From NCBI GenBank assembly GCA_002409995.1, contig DHOR01000031.1, forward strand, positions 58,431-67,912: a DNA stretch of 9,482 bases, read 5' to 3'. A model generated the notes under the pieces. It was not told where the DNA came from. It ran no database searches and saw only the letters and a list, made by a program, of their open reading frames with translations. Positions 1-6,298 of the stretch are shown piece by piece. Origin of the DNA: Hungatella sp. UBA5385 (GTDB lineage: Bacteria; Bacillota; Clostridia; Lachnospirales; Lachnospiraceae). The position numbers and the translations under genes were made by a program. How positions within the stretch are numbered: position 1 is the first letter of the stretch; each line of letters begins with the position of its first letter.

Positions 1-101
1 AGCGCGGTTGATTTATCAACCATATTACCTTAGCGCGGAGTGCGCATCCATAGCGAAGCGTTTTTTAATTGATAGGAGCACTTTCCTATCAATTTAAAAA
101 A
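1..101. repeat. Dispersed intergenic repeat, copy 1 (left end cut by the window)
   Basis: Bases 1-100 match bases 6299-6398 with 7 mismatches and no gaps, in the same orientation. The element has a GC-rich part (AGCGCGG repeated at 1-7 and 32-38), a short hairpin GGTTGAT/ATCAACC (6-12 with 15-21), and a long hairpin. The long hairpin has an 11-bp stem at 67-77 with 84-94 and a GCACTT loop, extended by T61-66 pairing with A96-101 across a one-base bulge. It has no coding potential that I can see. It is a non-coding repeat of a family I cannot name. It may extend to the left of base 1. Confidence 0.85.
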
Positions 102-131
102 GATGTTGCGTATTTTGTAACATCTTTTTTT
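96..131 (+). terminator. Intrinsic terminator, possibly bidirectional
   Basis: A 12-bp stem pairs AAAAAAGATGTT (96-107) with AACATCTTTTTT (119-130) around an 11-nt loop. The run of T at 125-131 suits termination on the plus strand, and the A-run on the left gives a U-tract on the minus strand. It presumably ends a gene lying left of the window. It shares its left A-run with the end of the repeat element. Confidence 0.7.
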
Positions 132-175
132 ATTCTTTACATCACCAAAAATACTTTGTATTTGTTCATTATGTC

Positions 176-206
176 AATTATTTTATACTTTCATGAATTA
201 TTTTAT
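176..206. promoter_or_regulatory. AT-rich 11-bp direct repeat upstream of the aldehyde dehydrogenase promoter
   Basis: AATTATTTTAT occurs at 176-186 and again at 196-206, a spacing of 20 bp, about two helical turns. The pair lies roughly 20-50 bp upstream of the -35 box at 226. It could be a regulator site or an UP-like element. The sequence is simple AT-rich DNA, so chance is a serious alternative. Confidence 0.25.
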
Positions 207-225
207 GCATTATCTCTAATATGAA

Positions 226-254
226 TTGACATTGATACACTCTAATGTTATATT
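226..254 (+). promoter_or_regulatory. Sigma-A-type promoter for the aldehyde dehydrogenase leader
   Basis: A perfect -35 box TTGACA (226-231) is followed by a 17-bp spacer and TATATT (249-254) as the -10 box. Transcription would start near 261, giving a leader of about 325 nt before the ATG at 588. A second possible start is an extended -10, TGTTATAAA, at 277-285. It has no good -35 and would start the RNA near 292. Confidence 0.7.
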
Positions 255-313
255 TAATGTACTAAAATAAATACAATGTTATAAAAAGACAACTTCAGAA
301 GATATTGCACAGA

Positions 314-486
314 CCTTCACATGTGAAGGGACTGGGCTATCGATATTCCCCTTCTAAACAGGATTTATATGATAAGTTAAGGCTTAACACGTAGAAAACC
401 GATGTACCCTCTATTACCTGTGATTCACCACATAAGTTTCTCTACAGAGCGAATCCTGTTTGGTCAGATTTTATCTGGGAAAACCA
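314..486 (+). ncRNA. Structured 5' leader RNA of unknown class, candidate cis-regulatory element
   Basis: Visible complementarity suggests an organised fold in the long leader. AAACAGGATT (356-365) pairs perfectly with AATCCTGTTT (452-461) and closes a multibranched domain. Inside are a hairpin GTTAA-GGC-TTAAC (376-388) and a stem of GTAGA and AAAC (391-399) with GTTT and TCTAC (436-445), with one bulged base, extended inward by ATGT/ACAT (402-405 with 430-433). On the 5' side lies the 16-bp palindrome at 314-329. On the 3' side is a hairpin CAGAT-TTT-ATCTG (465-477) bracketed by TGGT/ACCA (461-464 with 483-486). I do not find the conserved cores of T-box, cobalamin, TPP, purine, SAM, lysine, FMN or glycine elements. 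No intrinsic terminator is evident before the gene, so any control would more likely act on translation or RNA stability. The folds were read by eye, not computed. Confidence 0.5.
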
Positions 487-500
487 GACACTAGCCACAG

Positions 501-591
501 AAAGGAGGCAGTGATAATACTAAAGATAAGATTCAGGAAATGTAGTAAAATACAAAAGATTTTATGTTTTACGGGAGGTAGTTTATTATGA
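501..591 (+). other. Orphan Shine-Dalgarno and possible 26-codon leader ORF
   Basis: AAAGGAGG at 501-508 is as strong a ribosome binding site as any in the window, yet no gene follows it at normal spacing. A GTG at 511 opens a 26-codon frame rich in basic residues. Its TGA (589-591) overlaps the aldehyde dehydrogenase ATG as ATGA, an arrangement seen in translational coupling. Only 2 nt separate the GGAGG from that GTG, which is too close for normal initiation. The ORF is therefore speculative, and the motif may instead be part of the leader RNA structure. Confidence 0.25.
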
Positions 592-2030
592 AGCAATATA
601 CAAAGCAATATATTGATGGGCAGTGGAGAGAAGGTACAGGGAATCGTGTGATGGAGAATTACGACCCCTATACAGGAAAACTGCTCTATTCCTACAAAGC
701 AGCCGGATTACAGGATGTTGACGATGCTTATGAGGCAGCAGCCAGAACCCAGAAGGAATGGGCTGCTACGATGCCTGCTGAAAAAAGCGAGATGATGTAT
801 AAATTAGCAGATGTTTTAAAAGCTCATAAAGATGATGTTTACGATGTGCTTACAACAGAATGCGGCTCTGTGCAGATGAAAGCAGGAGTAGAATTCTATG
901 GCACAATCGATCATATTCGTATGGCAGCTAACTTTCCAAATATGATGGAAGGCAGTATCGTTACTTCCAACATGCCTGATAAGACAAACTACATATTTAA
1001 AAAGGCAAAAGGCGTTATCGGTGTTATTGCACCATGGAACTTTCCATTCTTACTTGCCATGCGTTCTGTTGCTCCTGCAATTGCAACAGGCAACGCAGTT
1101 GTGCTGAAACCATCAGCAGAAACACCGGCTTCCGGATTCCTAATTGCAGAGTTATTTGAAGAAGCAGGATTCCCTAAGGGACTTCTTAATGTGATCTGTG
1201 GACCAAGCAGCGAGATTGGTGATGCATTTGTTCAGCACCCCATACCTGCCCATATATCATTTACAGGTTCCACAGCAGTCGGACGACGCATCGGCAAGAT
1301 TGCAGGCGAGCATCTAAAAGATGTTTCCCTTGAATTAGGCGGCAATAACATGATGGCTATTTTACCCGATGCAGATTTAGTTCAGGCTGCAAAGGCAGCT
1401 TCATTTGGCGCTTATTGTCATCAGGGACAGGTTTGTATGGCTCTTAACAGAGTCATTGTTCACAAAGATGTTTATGATGAATTTATTCCAATTCTTGTGA
1501 ATGAAGTTAAGAAACTTAAAACAGGTGACCCAAGAGATTCTGAAGTTTTCATTGGACCATTAACCAATAAAACACAGGTGCTCAATGTTGAAAAGGCCAT
1601 TGAAGATACCATAAAAGCCGGCGCGGTTGTTGCGCTGGAGGGACATACAGAAGGTCTTTTAGTATATCCATGGGTACTTACCGATGTTACCAACGATATG
1701 CCGGCAGCCAAGAACGAAACCTTTGGTCCTGTATGCTGCGTGATTAAGGCAGACAGCGAGGAAGAGATGATCCGCCTTGCCAATGATACCAACTACGGAT
1801 TAAGCTCCTGTGTATTTACAAAAGATCTGTATCACGGAATTCAGTTCGGCAGGCAGATTGAAACAGGAATGTTCTTCATCAATGACCAGTCTATCGGTGA
1901 AGAAGCCCATATTGTATTCGGCGGTGACAAGGATTCCGGAGTAGGACGTTTCAATGGTCAATATATTGTTGATAAATTCACAACGACTCAGCGTATCGGA
2001 GTTCAGGAAAAAGATCGTATCTTTTTTTAA
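588..2030 (+). CDS. NAD(P)+-dependent aldehyde dehydrogenase (benzaldehyde/vanillin dehydrogenase-like)
   Basis: This 480-residue protein is a full-length member of the aldehyde dehydrogenase superfamily, cytosolic, oxidising an aldehyde to the acid with NAD(P)+. Visible signatures are PWN (149-151, with the oxyanion-hole Asn), KPS (174-176), FTGST (225-229, Rossmann fold), LELGG (249-252, with general base Glu249), GQVC (280-283, with catalytic Cys283) and ETFGP (377-381, cofactor-binding Glu). LELGG is followed by NN rather than the commoner KN, as in benzaldehyde and vanillin dehydrogenases. This hints at aromatic or hydrophobic aldehydes but does not prove it. The start is supported by GGGAGG at 573-578, 9 nt before the ATG. 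The gene stands alone, with its own promoter near 226, a long structured leader and a palindromic terminator. No alcohol dehydrogenase or microcompartment gene is adjacent, so the substrate remains unknown. Confidence 0.9.
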   Translation: MKQYTKQYIDGQWREGTGNRVMENYDPYTGKLLYSYKAAGLQDVDDAYEAAARTQKEWAATMPAEKSEMMYKLADVLKAHKDDVYDVLTTECGSVQMKAGVEFYGTIDHIRMAANFPNMMEGSIVTSNMPDKTNYIFKKAKGVIGVIAPWNFPFLLAMRSVAPAIATGNAVVLKPSAETPASGFLIAELFEEAGFPKGLLNVICGPSSEIGDAFVQHPIPAHISFTGSTAVGRRIGKIAGEHLKDVSLELGGNNMMAILPDADLVQAAKAASFGAYCHQGQVCMALNRVIVHKDVYDEFIPILVNEVKKLKTGDPRDSEVFIGPLTNKTQVLNVEKAIEDTIKAGAVVALEGHTEGLLVYPWVLTDVTNDMPAAKNETFGPVCCVIKADSEEEMIRLANDTNYGLSSCVFTKDLYHGIQFGRQIETGMFFINDQSIGEEAHIVFGGDKDSGVGRFNGQYIVDKFTTTQRIGVQEKDRIFF

Positions 2031-2051
2031 TATAAGATCTGATTATAGCTG

Positions 2052-2097
2052 AGAAGGTGCTGCAAAATTCATGAATTTTGCAGCACCTTCTTTTATG
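2052..2097 (+). terminator. Terminator with a 40-bp perfect palindrome between convergent genes
   Basis: Bases 2052-2091 are perfectly self-complementary (AGAAGGTGCTGC... to ...GCAGCACCTTCT), giving a stem of about 18 bp after allowing a minimal loop at the central TTCATGAA. The run TTCTTTTATG that follows suits termination of the aldehyde dehydrogenase on the plus strand. The minus side has no good U-tract. The palindrome ends where the stop codon of the convergent oxidoreductase begins (2093). Confidence 0.8.
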
Positions 2098-3118
2098 TTG
2101 TGAAAACCTGTTCTTTTTCTATTTTAACTGTGTTTCCAAATCTGGATGCATTTAAAATAGCATCAATCAGCACTATACTCATAAGAGAATCTTTGATGTG
2201 AATGTAATCATCCCTTCCCTCTTCCAGAGCCTGATAAAACTCCCGAATCAATGTGCCATGACTGGCTCCATAATAAAACTTTGATCCTGCCAGCTTTTTA
2301 TCCTCTGTCAGAAGCTCTCTCCTTCCATGATCAGCAAGCCGGAACAGACTGCCATCCTGAATCAGAAATTCGCCTTTTTCCAAAGCAACACGAATGGATA
2401 CAGAGTGATCTGCATAATTGGCATTAGAAGCAAAAAACAGTCCATTTGCCCCATTTTCATAGGTCAGCCCTGCTGCCACCGTATCCTCCACTTCTATGGA
2501 ATAATCAAGAAGCTGTCCAGCCATAGCCCGCAGCTGCGTAATCTCTCCCCCAAAATAATACATCAGGTCCAGAGTATGCACAGACTGATTCAGCATCACT
2601 CCGCTTCCTGCAGTATCCCATCTTCCTCTCCAGGGTTTTGCCTCATAATACTCCTTTGTCCTCTTCCATGGCACAAAACCCTGTACGCCTGTAACTTTCC
2701 CATAACTGCCTTCCTCAATGATGTTTTTTAACATAACAGTGCTGGCATTTTTTCTGTTCTGCAGGCAGATTCCAAGATAAAGCTCCGGGTGCTCCTGTTC
2801 CAGCCTGACAAAATCAATGGCTTCTTTCTTACTGACTGCCATAGGCTTTTCACAAAACACATGAATTCCTGCAGCAGCCGCATCACAGGATACAGGATAA
2901 TGAAGGTAATGAGGCAGGCAGAGATGTACACAATCCGGTTTTTCCTGTTGAAACATCTGATGATAGTCGGTATAAAAAGGTATTTCATCGCCATATAATG
3001 AGGACTTTTCCTTATCTATATCGCACACTGCACAGAGCTCAACACAATCTGTTTCTCTTAATGCATTTATATGGGTTGCCGAAATATCTCCAAGCCCTAT
3101 CACTGCTGCTCGTTTCAT
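2093..3118 (-). CDS. Gfo/Idh/MocA-family oxidoreductase
   Basis: This 341-residue protein is a predicted NAD(P)-dependent sugar or polyol dehydrogenase, cytosolic. The N-terminal Rossmann domain shows the nucleotide-binding motif GLGDIS (8-13) after a beta strand, and an acidic residue after the second strand (CDID, 32-35). The family's hallmark EKP (90-92, with catalytic Lys91) is present. So is the block GSGVMLNQSVHTLDL (171-185), whose His181 and Asp184 sit where the family's substrate-site His and Asp are found. Length is typical. AAGGAGGA (3123-3130 on the complement) precedes the ATG at good spacing. The gene lies 29 nt downstream of the isomerase gene and is probably co-transcribed with it. 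Members act on inositols, glucose, sugar acids and amino sugars, and the specific substrate cannot be assigned here. The pairing with a TIM-barrel isomerase recalls inositol or keto-sugar pathways. Confidence 0.9.
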   Translation of the reverse strand: MKRAAVIGLGDISATHINALRETDCVELCAVCDIDKEKSSLYGDEIPFYTDYHQMFQQEKPDCVHLCLPHYLHYPVSCDAAAAGIHVFCEKPMAVSKKEAIDFVRLEQEHPELYLGICLQNRKNASTVMLKNIIEEGSYGKVTGVQGFVPWKRTKEYYEAKPWRGRWDTAGSGVMLNQSVHTLDLMYYFGGEITQLRAMAGQLLDYSIEVEDTVAAGLTYENGANGLFFASNANYADHSVSIRVALEKGEFLIQDGSLFRLADHGRRELLTEDKKLAGSKFYYGASHGTLIREFYQALEEGRDDYIHIKDSLMSIVLIDAILNASRFGNTVKIEKEQVFTT

Positions 3119-3147
3119 AAAGTCCTCCTTTTGCTCGCTATGACTTC

Positions 3148-4008
3148 TTATAGAGATTCCACAATACCTCTGATATAAGAGATATCATGTTTCATCTTTT
3201 CCGCAGAGCTTTCTGCTGATGAAAAATCTTCAAATGTTATGTAACCATCATAGCCTACCGCCTTAAGAGCCTGAAAACACCGTTCAAAATCTGCATATCC
3301 ATCTGTAAATGGCGCCCATTCAGGAGCGTACTTCAGCTTTCCGTCCACTTCACTCTTTGACCATCTGGCATTTTTCACATGGACCAAATCCAGATAAGGT
3401 CCCAGAATCTCAAAAGCCATTTTATATTCTTCATAACCTTCATAAATAACATTACCTGTGTCATATATAACCCCAATATATTCAGGATCAAAATGAGAGA
3501 CAAGATGGCGGGCTGCGCTGGCAGTAGGAGTTATATTGCCCATATGAATCTCAAGATCAGCCTTTACTCCATGCTTCTTAGCAAGGTCCTCTACAATTGA
3601 AAATCCTTTGATGGCCTCTGCCAGAAGGTCCTGATACTTTCGATTCTGATCATACTTCAGGGTGTTGACGCGAATTCGGCTGCAGCCCATGATCTTAGCA
3701 GCTCTCATACAGCGTTCAATAAGCTGAGGACTGTCTGAACAATTGAGATAAGTAGCCAGAGCATTGACCTCAAGACCGTATTTTAGAGTTAAAGCCTTTA
3801 TTTCCTCCGCTTTTTCTTCCACAGTTTCAATATCAATGGTGCAGTAATTGTTTCTCCAATAGGATGGCTCTTCCTTTAGAATCTCAGGATCAGCAGGCAG
3901 AGCAGTCACTCTCCAGTCCACCCCATGGTATCCGTATTCTCTCATTTTTTCCAGTGCCTGTTCCGGAGTCATATCCGGTACACTAACCGTAAACAATGAA
4001 TATTTCAT
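3148..4008 (-). CDS. Sugar phosphate isomerase/epimerase (xylose isomerase-like TIM barrel)
   Basis: This protein of 286 residues is predicted to be a metal-dependent TIM-barrel enzyme of the AP endonuclease 2 / xylose isomerase-like family, which isomerises, epimerises or dehydrates sugars. Four likely metal ligands lie at barrel strand ends in the expected order: Glu153 in LEIH, Asp183 in YDTGN, His210 in VHVKN and Glu260 in TFEDF. An in-frame ATG also exists five codons upstream (4021-4023). I chose the ATG at 4006-4008 because AAGGAGG (4014-4020 on the complement) sits just before it at good spacing, inside what would otherwise be codons 2-4. It is the first gene of a two-gene operon with the Gfo/Idh/MocA oxidoreductase and is divergent from the araC-type gene. 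Its substrate is unknown. Confidence 0.88.
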   Translation of the reverse strand: MKYSLFTVSVPDMTPEQALEKMREYGYHGVDWRVTALPADPEILKEEPSYWRNNYCTIDIETVEEKAEEIKALTLKYGLEVNALATYLNCSDSPQLIERCMRAAKIMGCSRIRVNTLKYDQNRKYQDLLAEAIKGFSIVEDLAKKHGVKADLEIHMGNITPTASAARHLVSHFDPEYIGVIYDTGNVIYEGYEEYKMAFEILGPYLDLVHVKNARWSKSEVDGKLKYAPEWAPFTDGYADFERCFQALKAVGYDGYITFEDFSSAESSAEKMKHDISYIRGIVESL

Positions 4009-4047
4009 TTTTTCCTCCTTCATAATCCTATTTCTTAATTTTTATTA

Positions 4048-4056
4048 ATAATAACA
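4048..4056 (-). promoter_or_regulatory. Extended -10 promoter for the isomerase-oxidoreductase operon
   Basis: Read on the minus strand, TGTTATTAT is an extended -10 element (TG, one base, TATTAT). There is no recognisable -35 box. This is typical of promoters that need an activator. Transcription would start near 4041. The direct-repeat half-sites at 4076-4112 then fall at about -35 to -71, the usual place for an AraC-family activator. Confidence 0.4.
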
Positions 4057-4075
4057 CAATTTCGCTTTCCCTATA

Positions 4076-4112
4076 TTGGCTTTTATGCTATATTTATGTC
4101 ATATTGTGCTAT
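4076..4112. promoter_or_regulatory. Candidate AraC-type operator: two direct half-sites 21 bp apart
   Basis: TGCTAT occurs at 4086-4091 and 4107-4112. Each copy is preceded by a TGGC or TGTC block (4077-4080 and 4097-4100), so each half-site reads TGnC, 5 or 6 bases, TGCTAT. The 21-bp period puts both on the same face of the helix, as AraC-family dimers or two-HTH monomers prefer. The pair lies between the divergent araC-type gene and the isomerase operon. The right half-site overlaps the araC-type gene's own -10, which suggests self-repression together with activation of the catabolic operon. Confidence 0.45.
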
Positions 4113-4115
4113 AAC
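4107..4115 (+). promoter_or_regulatory. Extended -10 promoter for the araC-MFS operon
   Basis: TGCTATAAC matches an extended -10 (TG, one base, TATAAC). No clear -35 is present. The start would be near 4122, downstream of nearly all alternative binding sites and only 14 nt before the upstream in-frame ATG at 4136. That supports the later GTG start of the regulator. The element shares bases with the right operator half-site. Confidence 0.4.
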
Positions 4116-4168
4116 TTATTGAAAGACATTTTGATATGTTTTTAATTACAACGCAAAGGAGGTTTATA

Positions 4169-5038
4169 GTGAATGAAATTACCATACAGACCATAGATCA
4201 GCTGCTTATTTCTCATCGCAGCACCTGCAAACAGGCAGACAGAACATTACACATACACAGCAATGCCTATGAGCTTATGTTGTTTAAAAGTGGAAATGTT
4301 GACTATTTTATCAATGATGCTGCCTACCATTTAAAGCCAGGGGATGTAACCTTTATCTGCCCCAATGATATTCATGGTTTTTTTGTAAAAGACGAAACAC
4401 CTTATGAAAGGATTCCCATTCATATAGAAGAAACATTTGCAGCCAGTCTCTGCACTTCCAAAACCAATCTTTTCGCCTGTTTTCATAAGCTCTCCAAAGA
4501 TGGACTTTACCATCTGAATCAGGAACAAATGGAGCAGTATGAAACCTTAACCAATATAATATGCAGCTGCTTTAGTGAAAACTGCTTCGGAAATGACATC
4601 AAAGTGAAAGCCTGCCTTTCTCTGATTCTACTGCTGGTCAATTCGGCACTTCCCCCTGATCAGATTTCCACCAGCGATATTTCACCCAAGATAATCCGTG
4701 ATGCCATTCGATATATTAATGATAATCTAACCTCTGATATTACGATTCAAGTCATTGCTGATTCCTTAAATATCAGTCGTTCCAGATTAAGCCATCTATT
4801 CAAGGATTTCACAGGAACCTCTCTGTGGAACTATATTATTGCGCGGAGAATCCAACATGCCAGAACCCTTCTTCGCCAGGGAGCTTCCATTACCACTGCA
4901 TGTTATGACTGCGGTTTTAAGGATTATGCTCATTTTGTAAAGGTGTTCAGCAGAATCAATGGCATTTCACCGGGCAAATACATTAAGATTATGAAGCCTT
5001 TACAGCACAGCCCGGAAAACTATGATCTAAAGCTTTGA
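4169..5038 (+). CDS. AraC-family transcriptional regulator
   Basis: This regulator has 289 residues. The N-terminal part (about 30-90) looks like an AraC-type cupin ligand domain, with HLKPGDVTFICPNDIHG (54-70) as its typical core. The C-terminal part (about 174-275) is a two-helix-turn-helix DNA-binding domain. HTH1 is around 192-212 (ITIQVIADSLNISRSRLSHLF) and HTH2 around 241-262, including the family signature ACYDCGFKDYAHFVKVF and ending in GISPGKY. The GTG at 4169 is chosen because AAAGGAGG (4155-4162) lies 6 nt upstream. The in-frame ATG at 4136 has no ribosome binding site. The gene is divergent from the isomerase-oxidoreductase operon and 30 nt upstream of the MFS gene, so it probably senses the imported substrate or a product of it and controls both arms. 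Confidence 0.9.
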   Translation: MNEITIQTIDQLLISHRSTCKQADRTLHIHSNAYELMLFKSGNVDYFINDAAYHLKPGDVTFICPNDIHGFFVKDETPYERIPIHIEETFAASLCTSKTNLFACFHKLSKDGLYHLNQEQMEQYETLTNIICSCFSENCFGNDIKVKACLSLILLLVNSALPPDQISTSDISPKIIRDAIRYINDNLTSDITIQVIADSLNISRSRLSHLFKDFTGTSLWNYIIARRIQHARTLLRQGASITTACYDCGFKDYAHFVKVFSRINGISPGKYIKIMKPLQHSPENYDLKL

Positions 5039-5068
5039 TAATTTATTATTCAGGAGGATATACCCACT

Positions 5069-6262
5069 ATGTACCAGGCATTACTTGTTATTATCTACAT
5101 TGCTTTCATCAGTCTGGGGCTGCCGGATGCACTTCTTGGCTCCGCCTGGCCTACCATGTATGGAGAGCTGAATGTGCCCATTTCCTATTCCGGCATTGTC
5201 AGCATGATTATTGCAGGGGGAACCATTTTCTCAAGTCTTTTCAGTGATAGACTGATACGAAAGTTTGGAACAGGAGTGGTCACTGTTGTCAGCGTGGCTA
5301 TGACAGCTGCAGCACTTTTAGGTTTTTCTATTTCCCACTCTTTCTATATGCTTTGCCTATGGGCAATCCCATATGGCCTGGGTGCCGGAAGCGTAGATGC
5401 TGCTCTTAATAACTTTGTGGCACTTCATTACAAATCCCGCCATATGAGTTGGCTCCATTCCTTCTGGGGTGTAGGCGCAACTGCAGGTCCTTATATTATG
5501 GGACTCTGCCTGACAGCAGGCAGACGGTGGAATTCAGGCTATTTAGTGATCTGCGTGATTCAGACTGTACTTGTGTTGTTTTTAATCCTCTCTCTGCCTC
5601 TATGGAGAAAGCAGAAGGAAACAGAAACCCTTGGAGCAAAAGCCCAGACTCAAAAAGTGCTGAAAATGACAGAGATTATCAAACGCCCCGGAGCAAGACC
5701 TATTCTCATCGCCTTCTTCTGCTACTGTGCTCTGGAAAGCACAGCCGGACTGTGGGCAAGCAGCTATATGGTTTTGTACAAAGGTATTTCAGCGGAAACT
5801 GCTGCCAAATGGGCAGCGCTATTCTATCTGGGCATTACCATAGGACGTTTCCTGTGCGGCTTTGTATCAGACAGACTGGGAGATCAGATAATGATAAGGC
5901 TGGGACAGGTACTGGCATTCCTGGGAGCCTTGCTCCTTGTTCTTCCATTTGGCAATACCATGACTATGGCAGGGCTGGTTCTTATAGGAACTGGTTGTGC
6001 ACCCATATATCCAAGTCTTCTTCATGAAACACCGGTTAACTTTGGGGCAGAGTTGTCCCAGTCTATGATTGGAGCACAGATGGCATGTGCCTATGTAGGA
6101 AGCACCTTAATGCCCCCGCTCTTTGGCTTTATCTCAGAGCGGATCACTATGGGAATCTATCCTTTCTATCTGCTGCTTCTGGCTGTCCTCATGTTTGTAA
6201 TGACAGAACGGGTACATCAGATACTTGGTAAAAAATCTCATGTACTTCATTTACAGAATTAA
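5069..6262 (+). CDS. MFS transporter (12 TM)
   Basis: This 397-residue inner-membrane protein belongs to the major facilitator superfamily. Twelve hydrophobic segments can be counted, in two halves of six separated by a charged loop at about 180-208 (RKQKETE to KRPGAR). The motif A loop between TM2 and TM3 reads SDRLIRKFG (59-67), and its counterpart between TM8 and TM9 reads GFVSDRLG (264-271). The sequence resembles FucP-like sugar MFS proteins of Firmicutes, with GLGAGSVDAALNNF (103-116) in TM4. AGGAGG (5052-5057) precedes the ATG with a slightly long spacing of 11 nt. The gene begins 30 nt after the AraC-type regulator and is probably co-transcribed. In context it is likely to import the substrate of the divergent dehydrogenase and isomerase. 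Export cannot be excluded from sequence. Confidence 0.88.
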   Translation: MYQALLVIIYIAFISLGLPDALLGSAWPTMYGELNVPISYSGIVSMIIAGGTIFSSLFSDRLIRKFGTGVVTVVSVAMTAAALLGFSISHSFYMLCLWAIPYGLGAGSVDAALNNFVALHYKSRHMSWLHSFWGVGATAGPYIMGLCLTAGRRWNSGYLVICVIQTVLVLFLILSLPLWRKQKETETLGAKAQTQKVLKMTEIIKRPGARPILIAFFCYCALESTAGLWASSYMVLYKGISAETAAKWAALFYLGITIGRFLCGFVSDRLGDQIMIRLGQVLAFLGALLLVLPFGNTMTMAGLVLIGTGCAPIYPSLLHETPVNFGAELSQSMIGAQMACAYVGSTLMPPLFGFISERITMGIYPFYLLLLAVLMFVMTERVHQILGKKSHVLHLQN

Positions 6263-6269
6263 ATAAATA

Positions 6270-6290
6270 AGAGTCTGCAAAGCAGACTCT
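6270..6290 (+). other. Hairpin after the MFS gene, next to the repeat
   Basis: AGAGTCTGC (6270-6278) and GCAGACTCT (6282-6290) form a perfect 9-bp stem with an AAA loop, 7 nt after the MFS stop codon. It is followed at once by a second small hairpin, CGCGC-CGGA-GCGCG (6291-6304), that leads into the repeat. There is no T-run, so it is not a classical intrinsic terminator. It may be a 3'-end protective structure or the left part of the repeat element, which cannot be compared because copy 1 is cut by the window. Confidence 0.55.
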
Positions 6291-6298
6291 CGCGCCGG

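Noticed and set aside
356..461. tRNA-like reading of the leader (matching 5' and 3' arms, about 105 nt)
   Set aside because: The 3' side lacks a T-arm next to the closing stem, there is no anticodon arm and no GTTCRA motif, and the length is too great.
261..587. T-box or cobalamin riboswitch in the leader
   Set aside because: No T-box antiterminator core (TGGTACCGCG-like) or AG-bulge motif is present, and the conserved cobalamin-box sequences are absent. GCCACAG at 493-499 is only a superficial resemblance.
1472..1792. Overlapping open frames on the opposite strand inside the aldehyde dehydrogenase, oxidoreductase, isomerase, MFS and ABC-F genes
   Set aside because: Each lies wholly inside a strongly supported gene, and I saw no recognisable family motif or strong ribosome binding site for them. 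They are treated as coding shadows.
4009..4023. Five-codon longer start of the isomerase gene
   Set aside because: Its second to fourth codons are the AAGGAGG ribosome binding site for the ATG at 4006-4008.
4136..4168. Upstream in-frame ATG (4136) as the start of the AraC-type gene
   Set aside because: It has no ribosome binding site and lies only 14 nt after the predicted transcription start. GTG at 4169 has AAAGGAGG at ideal spacing.
5035..5247. Seventy-codon frame overlapping the AraC stop and MFS start
   Set aside because: It lies in another frame over the MFS N-terminus, which has its own ribosome binding site and clear membrane segments.
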